From OAS926 sp035503715 (lineage in GTDB: Bacteria > Pseudomonadota > Alphaproteobacteria > Rhizobiales > Rhizobiaceae): a stretch of 64,000 nt of DNA. The notes beneath the pieces were generated by a model. That model was not told where the DNA came from, ran no database searches, and saw nothing but the letters and a program-made list of their open reading frames with translations. The position numbers and the translations under genes were made by a program. The number at the start of each line of letters is the position of its first letter. The stretch's first letter is position 1. Positions 52,392-60,574 of this stretch are shown one piece after another. The stretch is taken from the NCBI GenBank assembly GCA_035503715.1, contig DATJTE010000155.1, positions 1 to 64,000 of the forward strand, in the 5' to 3' direction.

Positions 52392-52861
52392 GACAGAACC
52401 TTGCGCATCGTTACCGATGTCGACCGGTCGAAACCGGGATGCGCCGTCCGGCCTGTCTCCTGGAAACCGAGCCTGGCGAACGCCGCATGGTTGCCAGTGA
52501 GTTCCACGCGGGTCTGCAGTTCGATGACAGGCTTGCCGTGATCCTTCGCATGCGCTTCCGCAGCCACGAGCAGCACGCGGCCAATTCCGGCGCGCTGAAG
52601 CTCCGGCGCGATCGCTAGCTTGCCGAGGTAGAAGCGATCGGCTTTCTCGGCGAGGAAAACGCAGCCCGCAAGTTGATCGCCGCGCCATGCGATGAAGCCG
52701 ATTTCGCTCACGGTCTTCTTCGCGAGACTGTCTATCGTCAGCCTGTGCGCGGAGGACGGCGGATCGATCACGCCGTCCATGTAGGCGAACGATGCGCGGA
52801 TAAGATCGAGCAATCCCTCCCAGCGGTCGAAGCCGGCCTCGATCTGCGCGATCTTCACCAT
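52388..52861 (-). CDS. GNAT family N-acetyltransferase
   Basis: This 157-residue protein carries a GNAT core with the acetyl-CoA loop LQRAGIGRVLLVAAEAHA (about 90-107), preceded by the strand FYLGKLAIAPE, and the C-terminal NHAAFARLGFQETGRTAHPG. It starts one base after the moeB-like stop and its end overlaps the AcnX large subunit start, so it is in the same operon. No substrate can be named; small-molecule acetylation is possible. Confidence 0.85.
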   Translation of the reverse strand: MVKIAQIEAGFDRWEGLLDLIRASFAYMDGVIDPPSSAHRLTIDSLAKKTVSEIGFIAWRGDQLAGCVFLAEKADRFYLGKLAIAPELQRAGIGRVLLVAAEAHAKDHGKPVIELQTRVELTGNHAAFARLGFQETGRTAHPGFDRSTSVTMRKVLS

Positions 52862-52862
52862 C

Positions 52863-53630
52863 TCAGACAAGGCGTTTGTACCGGACCGTATCGAATCGCG
52901 CGCCGAGCGCATCGTACAGCAGCAGCCGCCCGACCAGCGGCTCGCCGATGCCCGTGATCAGCTTGATCGCTTCCATCGCCTGCAGTGTGCCGACGACGCC
53001 GGTCAGCGCGCCGATCACGCCGGCTTCTGCGCAGGATGGAACCATGTCGCGCGGCGGCGGCTCCGGAAACAGATCGCGGTATGACGGGTTCTGCCTTCCG
53101 TCCGGTCCCGTCTCATGGGGGATTAGCACGGTGAGCGACCCGTCGAACCGGCCGACCGCGGCATGCACGAGCGGTTTTTTCTCCGCTTCGCATGCGTCTG
53201 CCACCGCATAGCGCGTATCGAAATTATCGGACCCGTCGATGACGAGATCGTAGGCGCGAACGAGCGCCGCGGCGTTTTTCGCATCGAGTCGTATCGCGTG
53301 CACCTCGACGGTCACATGCGGGTTTAGCCGCGTCACCGTATTTGCCGCGCTTTCTCCTTTCGGAATGCCGACTGCGTCGGTGGAATGGATCACCTGCCGT
53401 TGCAGATTGGAAAGCGAGACCGTGTCGTCATCGACAACGCCGATCGTGCCTACGCCGGCGGCGGCTAGGTACTGGATTACGGGCGCGCCTAAGCCTCCAG
53501 CGCCGATCACCAGCGCACGTGCGCGCTTAAGCTTCTGCTGTCCAGGTCCACCGACTTCGGGCAGCACGATGTGGCGCGCGTAACGCTCAAGCTCGTCCAT
53601 CGACAGCGGCGCCGGGTCGTGTTGGTTCAT
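52863..53630 (-). CDS. MoeB/ThiF-family adenylyltransferase lacking the zinc CxxC pairs
   Basis: The 255-residue protein adenylates the C-terminus of a MoaD/ThiS-like sulphur carrier. It has GAGGLG (43-48) for ATP, NLQRQVIH (about 75-82) with the catalytic Arg, and the active-site Cys200 in PSCAEAG. The zinc ligands of E. coli MoeB are not present: the CYRC motif is SYRD here and the C-terminal CxxC is absent. It lies 31 bases after recF and leads into the GNAT and AcnX genes. Whether it serves molybdopterin or thiamine synthesis is open. Confidence 0.85.
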   Translation of the reverse strand: MNQHDPAPLSMDELERYARHIVLPEVGGPGQQKLKRARALVIGAGGLGAPVIQYLAAAGVGTIGVVDDDTVSLSNLQRQVIHSTDAVGIPKGESAANTVTRLNPHVTVEVHAIRLDAKNAAALVRAYDLVIDGSDNFDTRYAVADACEAEKKPLVHAAVGRFDGSLTVLIPHETGPDGRQNPSYRDLFPEPPPRDMVPSCAEAGVIGALTGVVGTLQAMEAIKLITGIGEPLVGRLLLYDALGARFDTVRYKRLV

Positions 53631-53661
53631 TCCGGAAGCATAGCGGCGGCGAACCGCCTTG

Positions 53662-54831
53662 TCAGTGGGCCAGGATCGGTCGGATTGTGCCGTGCGAAAC
53701 GGTCAGGAATTGCGCGCGGCCTTCAAGCGCGGAAAAAAGCGACGGTTCGGTTCCCGTCATGAAGGTTTGGCAGCCGAGTTCGTCGAGGATCGAAAACAGA
53801 GCTGCGCGCCGTCCGGCGTCGAGATGTGCCGCGATTTCGTCGAGCAGCAGGATCGGCGACAGCCCGGCGATCTCGCCGGTCAGCCGCGCATGCGAGAGCA
53901 CGAGCCCGATCAGCAGCGCCTTCTGCTCGCCGGTCGAACACAACTCGGCCGGCATGTCCTTCGGCGCATGGCGCACGACGAGGTCCGACAGATGCGGCCC
54001 AGCAAGCGTCCGTCCCGCTGCCCGGTCACGATAGCGATTTTCTGACAGCGACGCCCGAAATGTCTCCTCGATATCGACGGCCGGGCGGGTTCCAACCGCG
54101 GCCTCCAGCGGTCCATCCAGCGCGATCGCGGCTTTCGGGAACGGTCCGTCGTCCGGCAGCTTGGCGATCATCGCCGCCAACAGGCCGGTCAGTTCGACAC
54201 GCGCCGCGGCAATCGCCGTACCCGTCTCGGCCATTTGCGCTTCGATCGCCTCGAAATAACGGTCGTCGCGGGCATCTTCGGTCAGCAGCCGGTTCCGCCC
54301 GCGCATCGCCTTCTCGTAATCGAGCGTCCGCTGGCCGTGCGCGGGGTCGATCGCGAGCACGAGGCGGTCGAGAAACCGCCGCCTGTCGCCGGCCGGTCCA
54401 GTGAACAGCGCGTCCATCGCCGGCGTCAGCCACACGACCCGCAAATGTTCGAGCATCGCCTCGGCGGTCGAGGTCGTGCCGTCGATCCGCACCTTGCGGC
54501 CGGCATCGGCGCTCGCCTGGCCGGCGGCCATAGTCCCGGTTCCAATCTCGGTCGCACCGAACTCGCCCTCGACGCGCGCGTGCACCGCAAATCCGTCGCC
54601 GGCATTGGCGCGGGCGACGTCGCCATAGACCGCGCGCCGCAGTCCACGTCCTGGTGACAGGAAGGAGATGGCTTCGAGCAGGTTGGTCTTGCCGGCGCCG
54701 TTCTCGCCGGTCAGCACGATCTGGCCGGGTTGCAGTTCGACCGCCTGCGAAACGTAGTTGCGGAAGTCGGTGAGCGAAAGTTTGCTGATATGCGCGCTGC
54801 GGATGCGCGGCGCCGACGAAGGGTCCGGCAC
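53662..54831 (-). CDS. recF: DNA replication and repair protein RecF
   Basis: RecF is an SMC-like ATPase loading RecA at gaps together with RecO and RecR. The 389-residue protein has Walker A GENGAGKT (42-49), the signature motif region LCSTGEQKALLIGLVL, and Walker B PILLLDEIAAHLD (about 325-338). It follows dnaN (gap of 11 bases). The dnaA-dnaN-recF order fits the classical replication operon. Confidence 0.96.
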   Translation of the reverse strand: MPDPSSAPRIRSAHISKLSLTDFRNYVSQAVELQPGQIVLTGENGAGKTNLLEAISFLSPGRGLRRAVYGDVARANAGDGFAVHARVEGEFGATEIGTGTMAAGQASADAGRKVRIDGTTSTAEAMLEHLRVVWLTPAMDALFTGPAGDRRRFLDRLVLAIDPAHGQRTLDYEKAMRGRNRLLTEDARDDRYFEAIEAQMAETGTAIAAARVELTGLLAAMIAKLPDDGPFPKAAIALDGPLEAAVGTRPAVDIEETFRASLSENRYRDRAAGRTLAGPHLSDLVVRHAPKDMPAELCSTGEQKALLIGLVLSHARLTGEIAGLSPILLLDEIAAHLDAGRRAALFSILDELGCQTFMTGTEPSLFSALEGRAQFLTVSHGTIRPILAH

Positions 54832-54842
54832 GGTCGTCCCGG

Positions 54843-55961
54843 TCAGACCCGCATCGGCATCAGCACATAGAGCGTGCGTTCGTCAGCCGTGTCCTGGATG
54901 AGTGTCGGCGAGCCGGCATCGGCGAACAGGAATTTGGCTTCACCACCCGAAAGCTGCCCCGCCACGTCAAGGAGATATTTGGCGTTGAAGCCGATCTCCA
55001 TCGGGTCGGATGAGTAATCCGCTGCAAGCTCTTCGATTGCGCTGCCGGAGTCGGGATTGTTGACGGCCAGCGTTAGTTGTCCGTCGCCGATCGAGAGTTT
55101 CACCGCCCGCCCGCGCTCCGACGAAATCGTCGACACGCGGTCGACGGCTTGCGCGAAGGTCTGCCGGTCGATGACGAGCGCCTTGTCGTTGCCGGTTGGG
55201 ATCACGCGCTGATAATCCGGGAAGGTGCCGTCGATCAGCTTGGACGTCAGGATCACGCTGCCGATGGTGAAGCGGATCTTGGTGTCGGAAAGCTCGGTTG
55301 TGATCGCGACATCGGGATTATCGACGAGCTTCTGCAACTCGCCCACCGTCTTGCGCGGGATGATGATGCCGGGCATGCCTTCCGAACCGGCCGGAGCATC
55401 GACTTCGGCGCGTGCCAGCCGGTGGCCGTCGGTCGCCACCGAACGCAGCTTGAGCTTGCCGTTGACCGTAATGGCGTGAAGGTAGATGCCGTTGAGATAG
55501 TAGCGCGTCTCCTCGGTGGAAATGGCGAACTGCGTCTTGTCGATCAGCGCCTTCAGCGACGCTGAATCCAGCCGGAAGATGTGCGAGAAGGACCCCGCGG
55601 AAAGCTCCGGGAAATCAGACTGCGGCAGGCACTGGAGCCGGAAACTCGAGCGGCCGGAAATGACCGACATGGCGTTGCCATCCTCGTCGGTCTTCAGCAT
55701 GACCTCCGCGCCTTCCGGCAGCTTGCGCACGATTTCGTAGAGAAGGTGCGCCGGAACGGTCGTCGATCCGCCGCGCTCGATCGCCGCCGGCGTCGCTTCG
55801 GTTATCTCCAGGTCGAGGTCGGTCGCCTTCATCTCCAGGCTCGCGCCGCTCGCCGAAAGCAGCACGTTGGAGAGGATCGGAATGGTATTGCGGCGCTCCA
55901 CGACGCGGTGGACGTGATTGAGCGATTTCAGAAGATTGGACCGTTCCAGAACGACGCGCAT
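54843..55961 (-). CDS. dnaN: DNA polymerase III subunit beta (sliding clamp)
   Basis: DnaN forms the ring-shaped clamp that tethers DNA polymerases. From ATG 55961 the product has 372 residues, in the normal range, with N-terminal MRVVLERSNLLKSLNHV, the middle domain (about 128-245) and C-terminal ending TLYVLMPMRV, including the M-P-x-R type tail of clamps. The frame start at 56030 is not supported. The clamp gene follows dnaA by 216 bases including a hairpin, and is followed by recF. Confidence 0.96.
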   Translation of the reverse strand: MRVVLERSNLLKSLNHVHRVVERRNTIPILSNVLLSASGASLEMKATDLDLEITEATPAAIERGGSTTVPAHLLYEIVRKLPEGAEVMLKTDEDGNAMSVISGRSSFRLQCLPQSDFPELSAGSFSHIFRLDSASLKALIDKTQFAISTEETRYYLNGIYLHAITVNGKLKLRSVATDGHRLARAEVDAPAGSEGMPGIIIPRKTVGELQKLVDNPDVAITTELSDTKIRFTIGSVILTSKLIDGTFPDYQRVIPTGNDKALVIDRQTFAQAVDRVSTISSERGRAVKLSIGDGQLTLAVNNPDSGSAIEELAADYSSDPMEIGFNAKYLLDVAGQLSGGEAKFLFADAGSPTLIQDTADERTLYVLMPMRV

Positions 55962-56077
55962 GAAAGGAAATCTCGCTTCGAAGGACCTCAGGAATTCACG
56001 GCTTGAGGCCGATGCCCCGAAGGACCGCAAAACCGTGCGGAATCACGGCAAAGTGACAGCAAATTCATGCTAAAGGC

Positions 56078-56115
56078 AAGCCCGCGGGCAGCTTTGAGAG
56101 CCGCGCCGCGGGCTT
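56078..56115 (-). terminator. Strong hairpin in the dnaA-dnaN gap
   Basis: AAGCCCGCGG (56078-56087) pairs perfectly with CCGCGGGCTT (56106-56115) around an 18-base loop. It stands 63 bases beyond the dnaA stop on the minus strand. The downstream minus-strand flank, GCCTTTAGC, has only a short T-run, so termination is probably partial and dnaN may have its own promoter in the remaining gap. Confidence 0.55.
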
Positions 56116-56177
56116 TCTGGGGATAACGGCCGGGAGGTTAGCCGTTGCCCCTAGGACGCCATGCTCTGGTGTCCCGG

Positions 56178-57716
56178 TCAGGCCTGGTCCATGATCAACC
56201 GGCGGAGCAGTTCGAGCTCCTGCGCCAGCGTGTTGTCCGAACCGGACAAATCCTCGATCTTGCGGACCGCGTGCAGGACTGTCGTATGGTCGCGGCCGCC
56301 GAACCGCCTGCCGATTTCGGGCAGCGACCGAGGTGTCATCACCTTGGACAGGTACATGGCGACCTGCCTCGGCTTGACGATCGTGCGCGTGCGCCGGTTC
56401 GATAGAAGCTCCGTCTTCGACACATTGTAGTGTCGGGCGACGATGCGCTGGATATCCTCGATCCTGACCCGCTTGGGCTCGCCCGACCGATAGATATGGC
56501 CGAGGATTTCGTCGATCCGCTCGATCGTGATCTGGGGCTCGAAGGATTGCCGGAAGAGCAGCTGGTTGAATGCGCCCTCCAGCTCGCGCCCGCTGCCGGT
56601 CACGGTCTTGGCGACATGCGCCAGGATATCCTCCGGAATGTTCAGCGAGTGATCTTCCGACTGTGCGCCGGCCAGCCGCATCTTCAGCATGGCGAGCCGC
56701 ATCGAATAGTCCGGAGCGGACATTTCGAGCGCCACGCCGCCATTCAGCCGCGAACGGACCCGCGGTTCGAGCGATTCCAGCTCCGAAGGCGGGCGGTCCG
56801 CCGCCACCACCACCTGCTTGGCGCTGTCGAGCAGCATATTGATCAGGTGGCAGAATTCATGCTGGATCGACTTGCCCTGCAGGAACTGCATGTCGTCGAT
56901 GATCAGCAGATCGATGTCGCGCAGTTGCTCTTTCAGCGTGAGCGCGTGGTTGTCGCGAATTGCCGTCGCGAAGCGCCACATGAAGTATTCCGCCGTCAGA
57001 TAGACGACGCGGGACTTCGGGTTGTTGCGCAGCGCTTCGGCCGCGATTGCCTGCAGCAGATGCGTCTTGCCGAGCCCCACTGTCGCGTGGAGGAAGAGCG
57101 GGTTGAACCGCACCGCGTTCGAGGCGGATTCAGCCACAGCGCGCGCCGCCGCGAAAGCCACCCTGTTCGAAGGGCCCTCGATGAACGACTGGAACGTATA
57201 GCGTGCGTCGAGCGGTGAGCCCAGCGAACCTGGCCTCGCATCGTGTTCGCTCGGCCGTGGTGTCGCGCCTCGCTCGTGGCGCGTCCCCATGCTGTGCGGG
57301 ACTGGACCAGCGGCTGCCTGCGGCTTCGGCTGGACCTTCTTCTGCGAGATCTGCGGTTGCTCGATCTCCGGAATGCGTCCAGGCCGCGTCGCGGTGCGAA
57401 CGACCAGTTCGACCTTCATCAGGTCAGGCAGTTCGGCCTTCCACAGCTCCGCCAGCATATCCATGTAATGGCCGTTGATCCACGACCGCAGGAACGCGGT
57501 CGGAACGGAAATGCGCACTACTCCCTTTGTCGTCTCCTCCAGTTTCATCTGCTTGAACCAGCTCGAGAAAACTTCACTTCCGAGTCTGGCTTTCAGTTGA
57601 GCCTTTACGCGCTCGAACATGGTATCGGGATTGCCCACTGCCCCTGTCATGTTCCCCTCGATCCGATTCCCCGAGAAAAGGCCCTGTTCGGCCCTTTCTT
57701 CAAATCCGCCATGCAT
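56178..57716 (-). CDS. dnaA: Chromosomal replication initiator protein DnaA
   Basis: DnaA opens the origin. From ATG 57716 the product has 512 residues with domain I (about 30-110), a long disordered linker, AAA+ domain III (Walker A GLGKTHLLQA at about 212, Walker B LLIIDDMQFL) and DNA-binding domain IV with GGRDHTTVLHAVRKIE near the end. A second ATG at 57650 is possible but has its GAGGGG only 3 bases away; rhizobial homologues often carry the longer N-terminus. dnaN follows. The gene is 741 bases from rpsT. Confidence 0.95.
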   Translation of the reverse strand: MHGGFEERAEQGLFSGNRIEGNMTGAVGNPDTMFERVKAQLKARLGSEVFSSWFKQMKLEETTKGVVRISVPTAFLRSWINGHYMDMLAELWKAELPDLMKVELVVRTATRPGRIPEIEQPQISQKKVQPKPQAAAGPVPHSMGTRHERGATPRPSEHDARPGSLGSPLDARYTFQSFIEGPSNRVAFAAARAVAESASNAVRFNPLFLHATVGLGKTHLLQAIAAEALRNNPKSRVVYLTAEYFMWRFATAIRDNHALTLKEQLRDIDLLIIDDMQFLQGKSIQHEFCHLINMLLDSAKQVVVAADRPPSELESLEPRVRSRLNGGVALEMSAPDYSMRLAMLKMRLAGAQSEDHSLNIPEDILAHVAKTVTGSGRELEGAFNQLLFRQSFEPQITIERIDEILGHIYRSGEPKRVRIEDIQRIVARHYNVSKTELLSNRRTRTIVKPRQVAMYLSKVMTPRSLPEIGRRFGGRDHTTVLHAVRKIEDLSGSDNTLAQELELLRRLIMDQA

Positions 57717-58403
57717 TGTTTGATGTCCCTGAATTGTGCCGGTCGCCAGCGACCGAGGCCGCCACGCCGATCTGTTCCTCGTAAACTGGCAACCGGATCG
57801 TTGTCCGGGTGCCACCCCTTCCCCGCTTCTCGCCATTCCGCCAGGATGACGAAGTTCTATCGAAGCTCAGGCAGCACAGCCCCGCGTCGGCCTTTTGAGC
57901 CAACTCGAACACTGTTTACGCACCTGACGTATTTCGCCTCGACGCACGCATCTGAAGGGCAAAGACCGGCCATTCACGGCTTGCGCCGCGTCAAAGGCTC
58001 TGACAATTTGCTGGGTACTAAGGCCGCCGGGCCGTCCCTTCTCGATGAGGGAACAGTAAGAACAACCTTGTGGAAAGGGCAAGTGGCCTACTTAACACTT
58101 TCTCAAGGAATCGCGTACTGCGAGTGCCCGGAAAATCAGGACGCGGCGATTCCTCGTTACGAATCAAACTGCTCTTTCTTGAGCCACTTCCGATAAAAAA
58201 AACTCAAAAAAAAATCTTGACACGGATCGGTCACAATCGGCCCGGCGAGTCTCATCCGGTATAGCGGGGAACCTCCACTAACTACCTGTCTTCGCGTTGC
58301 TTTTTTCGCGTAGCAGGCGAGGCTTCAGCATATGTGTGCAAATAAACCCGCGAGCGAAACTCATTATTCGGCTGCGGTTTTCGACAAGTCATTGCCGGCA
58401 AAC
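57717..58403. other. Gene-free stretch upstream of dnaA, about 690 bases
   Basis: No recognisable gene lies between dnaA and rpsT. Only one weak DnaA-box-like site is seen (TTTCCACAA on the minus strand, near 58068-58076), so an origin cannot be called here. An inverted repeat GGAATCGC/GCGATTCC is at 58107-58153. An A-rich tract at 58195-58215 and TTGACA just after it lie on the plus strand. The dnaA promoter must be within this region. Confidence 0.5.
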
Positions 58404-58428
58404 AAAAAACCCGGCTGAAGAGCCGGGT
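58404..58428 (-). terminator. Intrinsic terminator of rpsT
   Basis: On the minus strand ACCCGGCT (58428-58421) pairs with AGCCGGGT (58416-58409) around CTTC, followed by a T-run (58409-58404). It lies 30 bases after the rpsT stop and is a canonical Rho-independent terminator. Confidence 0.85.
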
Positions 58429-58457
58429 CTTGGTATTTCGTTTGGGTGCTTAGCCGG

Positions 58458-58724
58458 TCAGACCGAAAGCGCCTTCACACGCTGTGCGAGCCGCGACACT
58501 TTTCGCGACGCGGTGTTCCGGTGGAGCACGCCCTTGGTGGCTGCCCGCATCAGCTCCGGCTGAGCTGCCAGGAACGCTGCCTGCGCGGCCGCCTTGTCTC
58601 CGGAGGCCAGCGCCTCTTCCACCTTGCGGACGAAGGTGCGGACGCGCGAGCGGCGCGTCTTGTTGACAGCTTCGCGGCGAGCGATCTTGCGCGTAGCCTT
58701 CTTGGCCGACGACGTATTGGCCAT
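58458..58724 (-). CDS. rpsT: 30S ribosomal protein S20
   Basis: S20 binds the 16S rRNA 5' domain. The 88-residue product has the S20 pattern MANTSSAKKATRKIARR and TRRSRVRTFVRKVEEALASGD, ending VSRLAQRVKALSV. The ATG at 58724 is preceded by GAGAGG. A frame reaching 59003 is spurious. Gene order rpsT-dnaA is conserved in Rhizobiales, and rpsT here ends in a clear terminator. Confidence 0.97.
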   Translation of the reverse strand: MANTSSAKKATRKIARREAVNKTRRSRVRTFVRKVEEALASGDKAAAQAAFLAAQPELMRAATKGVLHRNTASRKVSRLAQRVKALSV

Positions 58725-58872
58725 ATTGCCTCTCTTTTCGTTGGTGCCTTGCCGGCCGATCGGCCGGGTGCATAAAGCAAACGGGCAGCCCTTCGGCCGC
58801 CTCAGTTGGCCGGGCTTATAGTAGAGCTTCCCCGCCGCGTCAACGCCGCAAAAGCCCCAAATTCGGCTTTTC

Positions 58873-59646
58873 TCAGCGGTTGTGGAAGTTCGCGGTCCGC
58901 TTCTCCACGAAGGCCGCCATGCCCTCCTTCTGGTCTTCCAGGGCGAACATGGAGTGGAACAGCCGGCGCTCGAAACGCAGCCCTTCCGCCAGCGTCGTCT
59001 CATACGAGCGGTTCACCGCCTCTTTGGTCATCATGACGGCCGGCAGCGAGAAGTCTGCGATCTTGGCGGCGGCCTTCATCGCCTCCTCAATCAGTTCGCC
59101 GGCGGGTACCACCCGCGACACCAGACCGCAGCGCTCTGCCTCGGCGGCGTCCATAATCCGCCCCGTCAGGCACATGTCCATCGCCTTCGACTTGCCGACG
59201 AAGCGCGTGAGCCGTTGCGACCCGCCCATGCCGGGCATGACACCCAGCGTAATTTCCGGCTGGCCGAACTTCGCCGTGTCCGCCGCGAGGATGAAATCGC
59301 ACATCATGGCCAGTTCGCATCCGCCGCCCAACGCATAGCCGGCCACCGCGGCAATGATCGGCTTACGGATCCGCTGCATTGCGTCCCAGCCGGCGAAGAA
59401 GTCCTCGAGGAAGGCTTCGACATAGGTCTTGGCCTGCATCTGCTTGATGTCGGCGCCGGCGGCGAACGCCTTTTCCGAACCGGTGATGACAATCGACCCG
59501 ATGCGTGGATCGTTTTCATACTCCTGCAGCGCGTCCACCACTTCGGCGAGCACGGTCGTGTTGAGCGCGTTTAGCGCCTTCGGCCGATTGAGCGTGATCA
59601 GCCCGACCTTGCCGCGCGTTTCAGTGAGGATCGTTTCATACGCCAT
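58873..59646 (-). CDS. Enoyl-CoA hydratase (crotonase family)
   Basis: The 257-residue protein has the crotonase oxyanion-hole segments GSEKAFAAGADIKQM (about 55-70) and GGGCELAMMCDFILAA (about 106-121), and the catalytic Glu region EITLGVMPGMGGSQRL. The family hydrates trans-2-enoyl-CoA in beta-oxidation. Next-gene order (mutM-ech-rpsT) is typical of rhizobial chromosomes. The start ATG at 59646 gives the usual MAYETILTETRGKVGLITLNRP; the longer upstream extension is unsupported. Confidence 0.92.
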   Translation of the reverse strand: MAYETILTETRGKVGLITLNRPKALNALNTTVLAEVVDALQEYENDPRIGSIVITGSEKAFAAGADIKQMQAKTYVEAFLEDFFAGWDAMQRIRKPIIAAVAGYALGGGCELAMMCDFILAADTAKFGQPEITLGVMPGMGGSQRLTRFVGKSKAMDMCLTGRIMDAAEAERCGLVSRVVPAGELIEEAMKAAAKIADFSLPAVMMTKEAVNRSYETTLAEGLRFERRLFHSMFALEDQKEGMAAFVEKRTANFHNR

Positions 59647-59683
59647 AGCGGACCTCCGGAAGAAAACCGGGTTTCCGCTTAGC

Positions 59684-60574
59684 CTAGCGCTGACAGGCCG
59701 GGCAATAGAATGTTGAGCGGCCGCTCTGCACAACCCTTGTGACCGTGCCGCGGCAACCGTCGCGAAGGCACGGCTCGCCCTCGCGGTCATAGACGCTGAA
59801 CGATTTCTGGAAATAGCCGAGCGACCCATCGGCGTGGACGTAGTCGCGCAGCGAGGAGCCGCCGGCCTCGACCGCATCCGCGATAACCTCCCGCACCGCG
59901 ACTGCGAGCCTTTCGGCGCGAGGCGACACCCCTTTCTTCGGCACGATCGTGCCGGCTTTGCGCTTCGGCGAAAGCTCGGCGCGCCACAGCGCCTCGCAGA
60001 CATATATATTGCCGAGGCCGGCGATGAGCGTCTGGTCGAGCAGGGCGGCCTTGAGCGGCGCGGCCTTGCCGCGGAAGAGGTCGCTCAGAAGCGCTCCGTC
60101 GAGCGCGTTGCCCGTAGGCTCGACGCCGAGGTCGGCCAGCATCGGGTGTTCGTCAACCTTGCCATCCTCGGCGAACAGCATGAAACCGAAACGCCGCGGA
60201 TCGTTGAAGACGATGCGGAACCGTTCTCGATTTTTGGCCTCGACATGGAAGACGGCATGGTCGTGCGCGGAATCCTTCGACCGCTCGTGATGAAACCTGC
60301 CCGGCGTATTCCCGTCCGCGCCGTCCTCGATCCGGAACGAACCGGACATGCCGAGATGGCAGATCAGCACCGGGCCGCCATCGGTATGGATGATCAGATA
60401 TTTCGCGCGGCGCCCGAGCGCGGTGATCTGGCGGCCGGTCAGCCGTTTCACGAAATTTGGCGGAAACGGAAAACGCAGATCGGGCCGGCGTTGCTCCACT
60501 TTCACGATCCTGGCGCCTTCCATCACCGGCTGGAGCCCGCGACGGACCGTCTCGACCTCTGGCAGTTCGGGCAT
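59684..60574 (-). CDS. mutM: Formamidopyrimidine-DNA glycosylase (Fpg/MutM)
   Basis: Fpg removes 8-oxoguanine and formamidopyrimidines by a bifunctional glycosylase/AP-lyase reaction. The 296-residue sequence begins with the catalytic Pro and Glu (MPELPEVETV), has the helix-two-turn-helix lysine, and ends in a Cys4 zinc finger (CLRDGCRG and FYCPACQR). The start overlaps the deoB stop by one base (TGATG), so both are in one transcript. Confidence 0.96.
   Translation of the reverse strand: MPELPEVETVRRGLQPVMEGARIVKVEQRRPDLRFPFPPNFVKRLTGRQITALGRRAKYLIIHTDGGPVLICHLGMSGSFRIEDGADGNTPGRFHHERSKDSAHDHAVFHVEAKNRERFRIVFNDPRRFGFMLFAEDGKVDEHPMLADLGVEPTGNALDGALLSDLFRGKAAPLKAALLDQTLIAGLGNIYVCEALWRAELSPKRKAGTIVPKKGVSPRAERLAVAVREVIADAVEAGGSSLRDYVHADGSLGYFQKSFSVYDREGEPCLRDGCRGTVTRVVQSGRSTFYCPACQR

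Noticed and set aside
57717..58457. oriC next to dnaA
   Set aside because: Only one weak DnaA-box-like site and no cluster or AT-rich unwinding element pattern; in many alphaproteobacteria the origin is near hemE, not dnaA.
58297..58563. 88-codon plus-strand ORF over the rpsT terminator
   Set aside because: It reads through a terminator and antisense to rpsT and shows no family signal.
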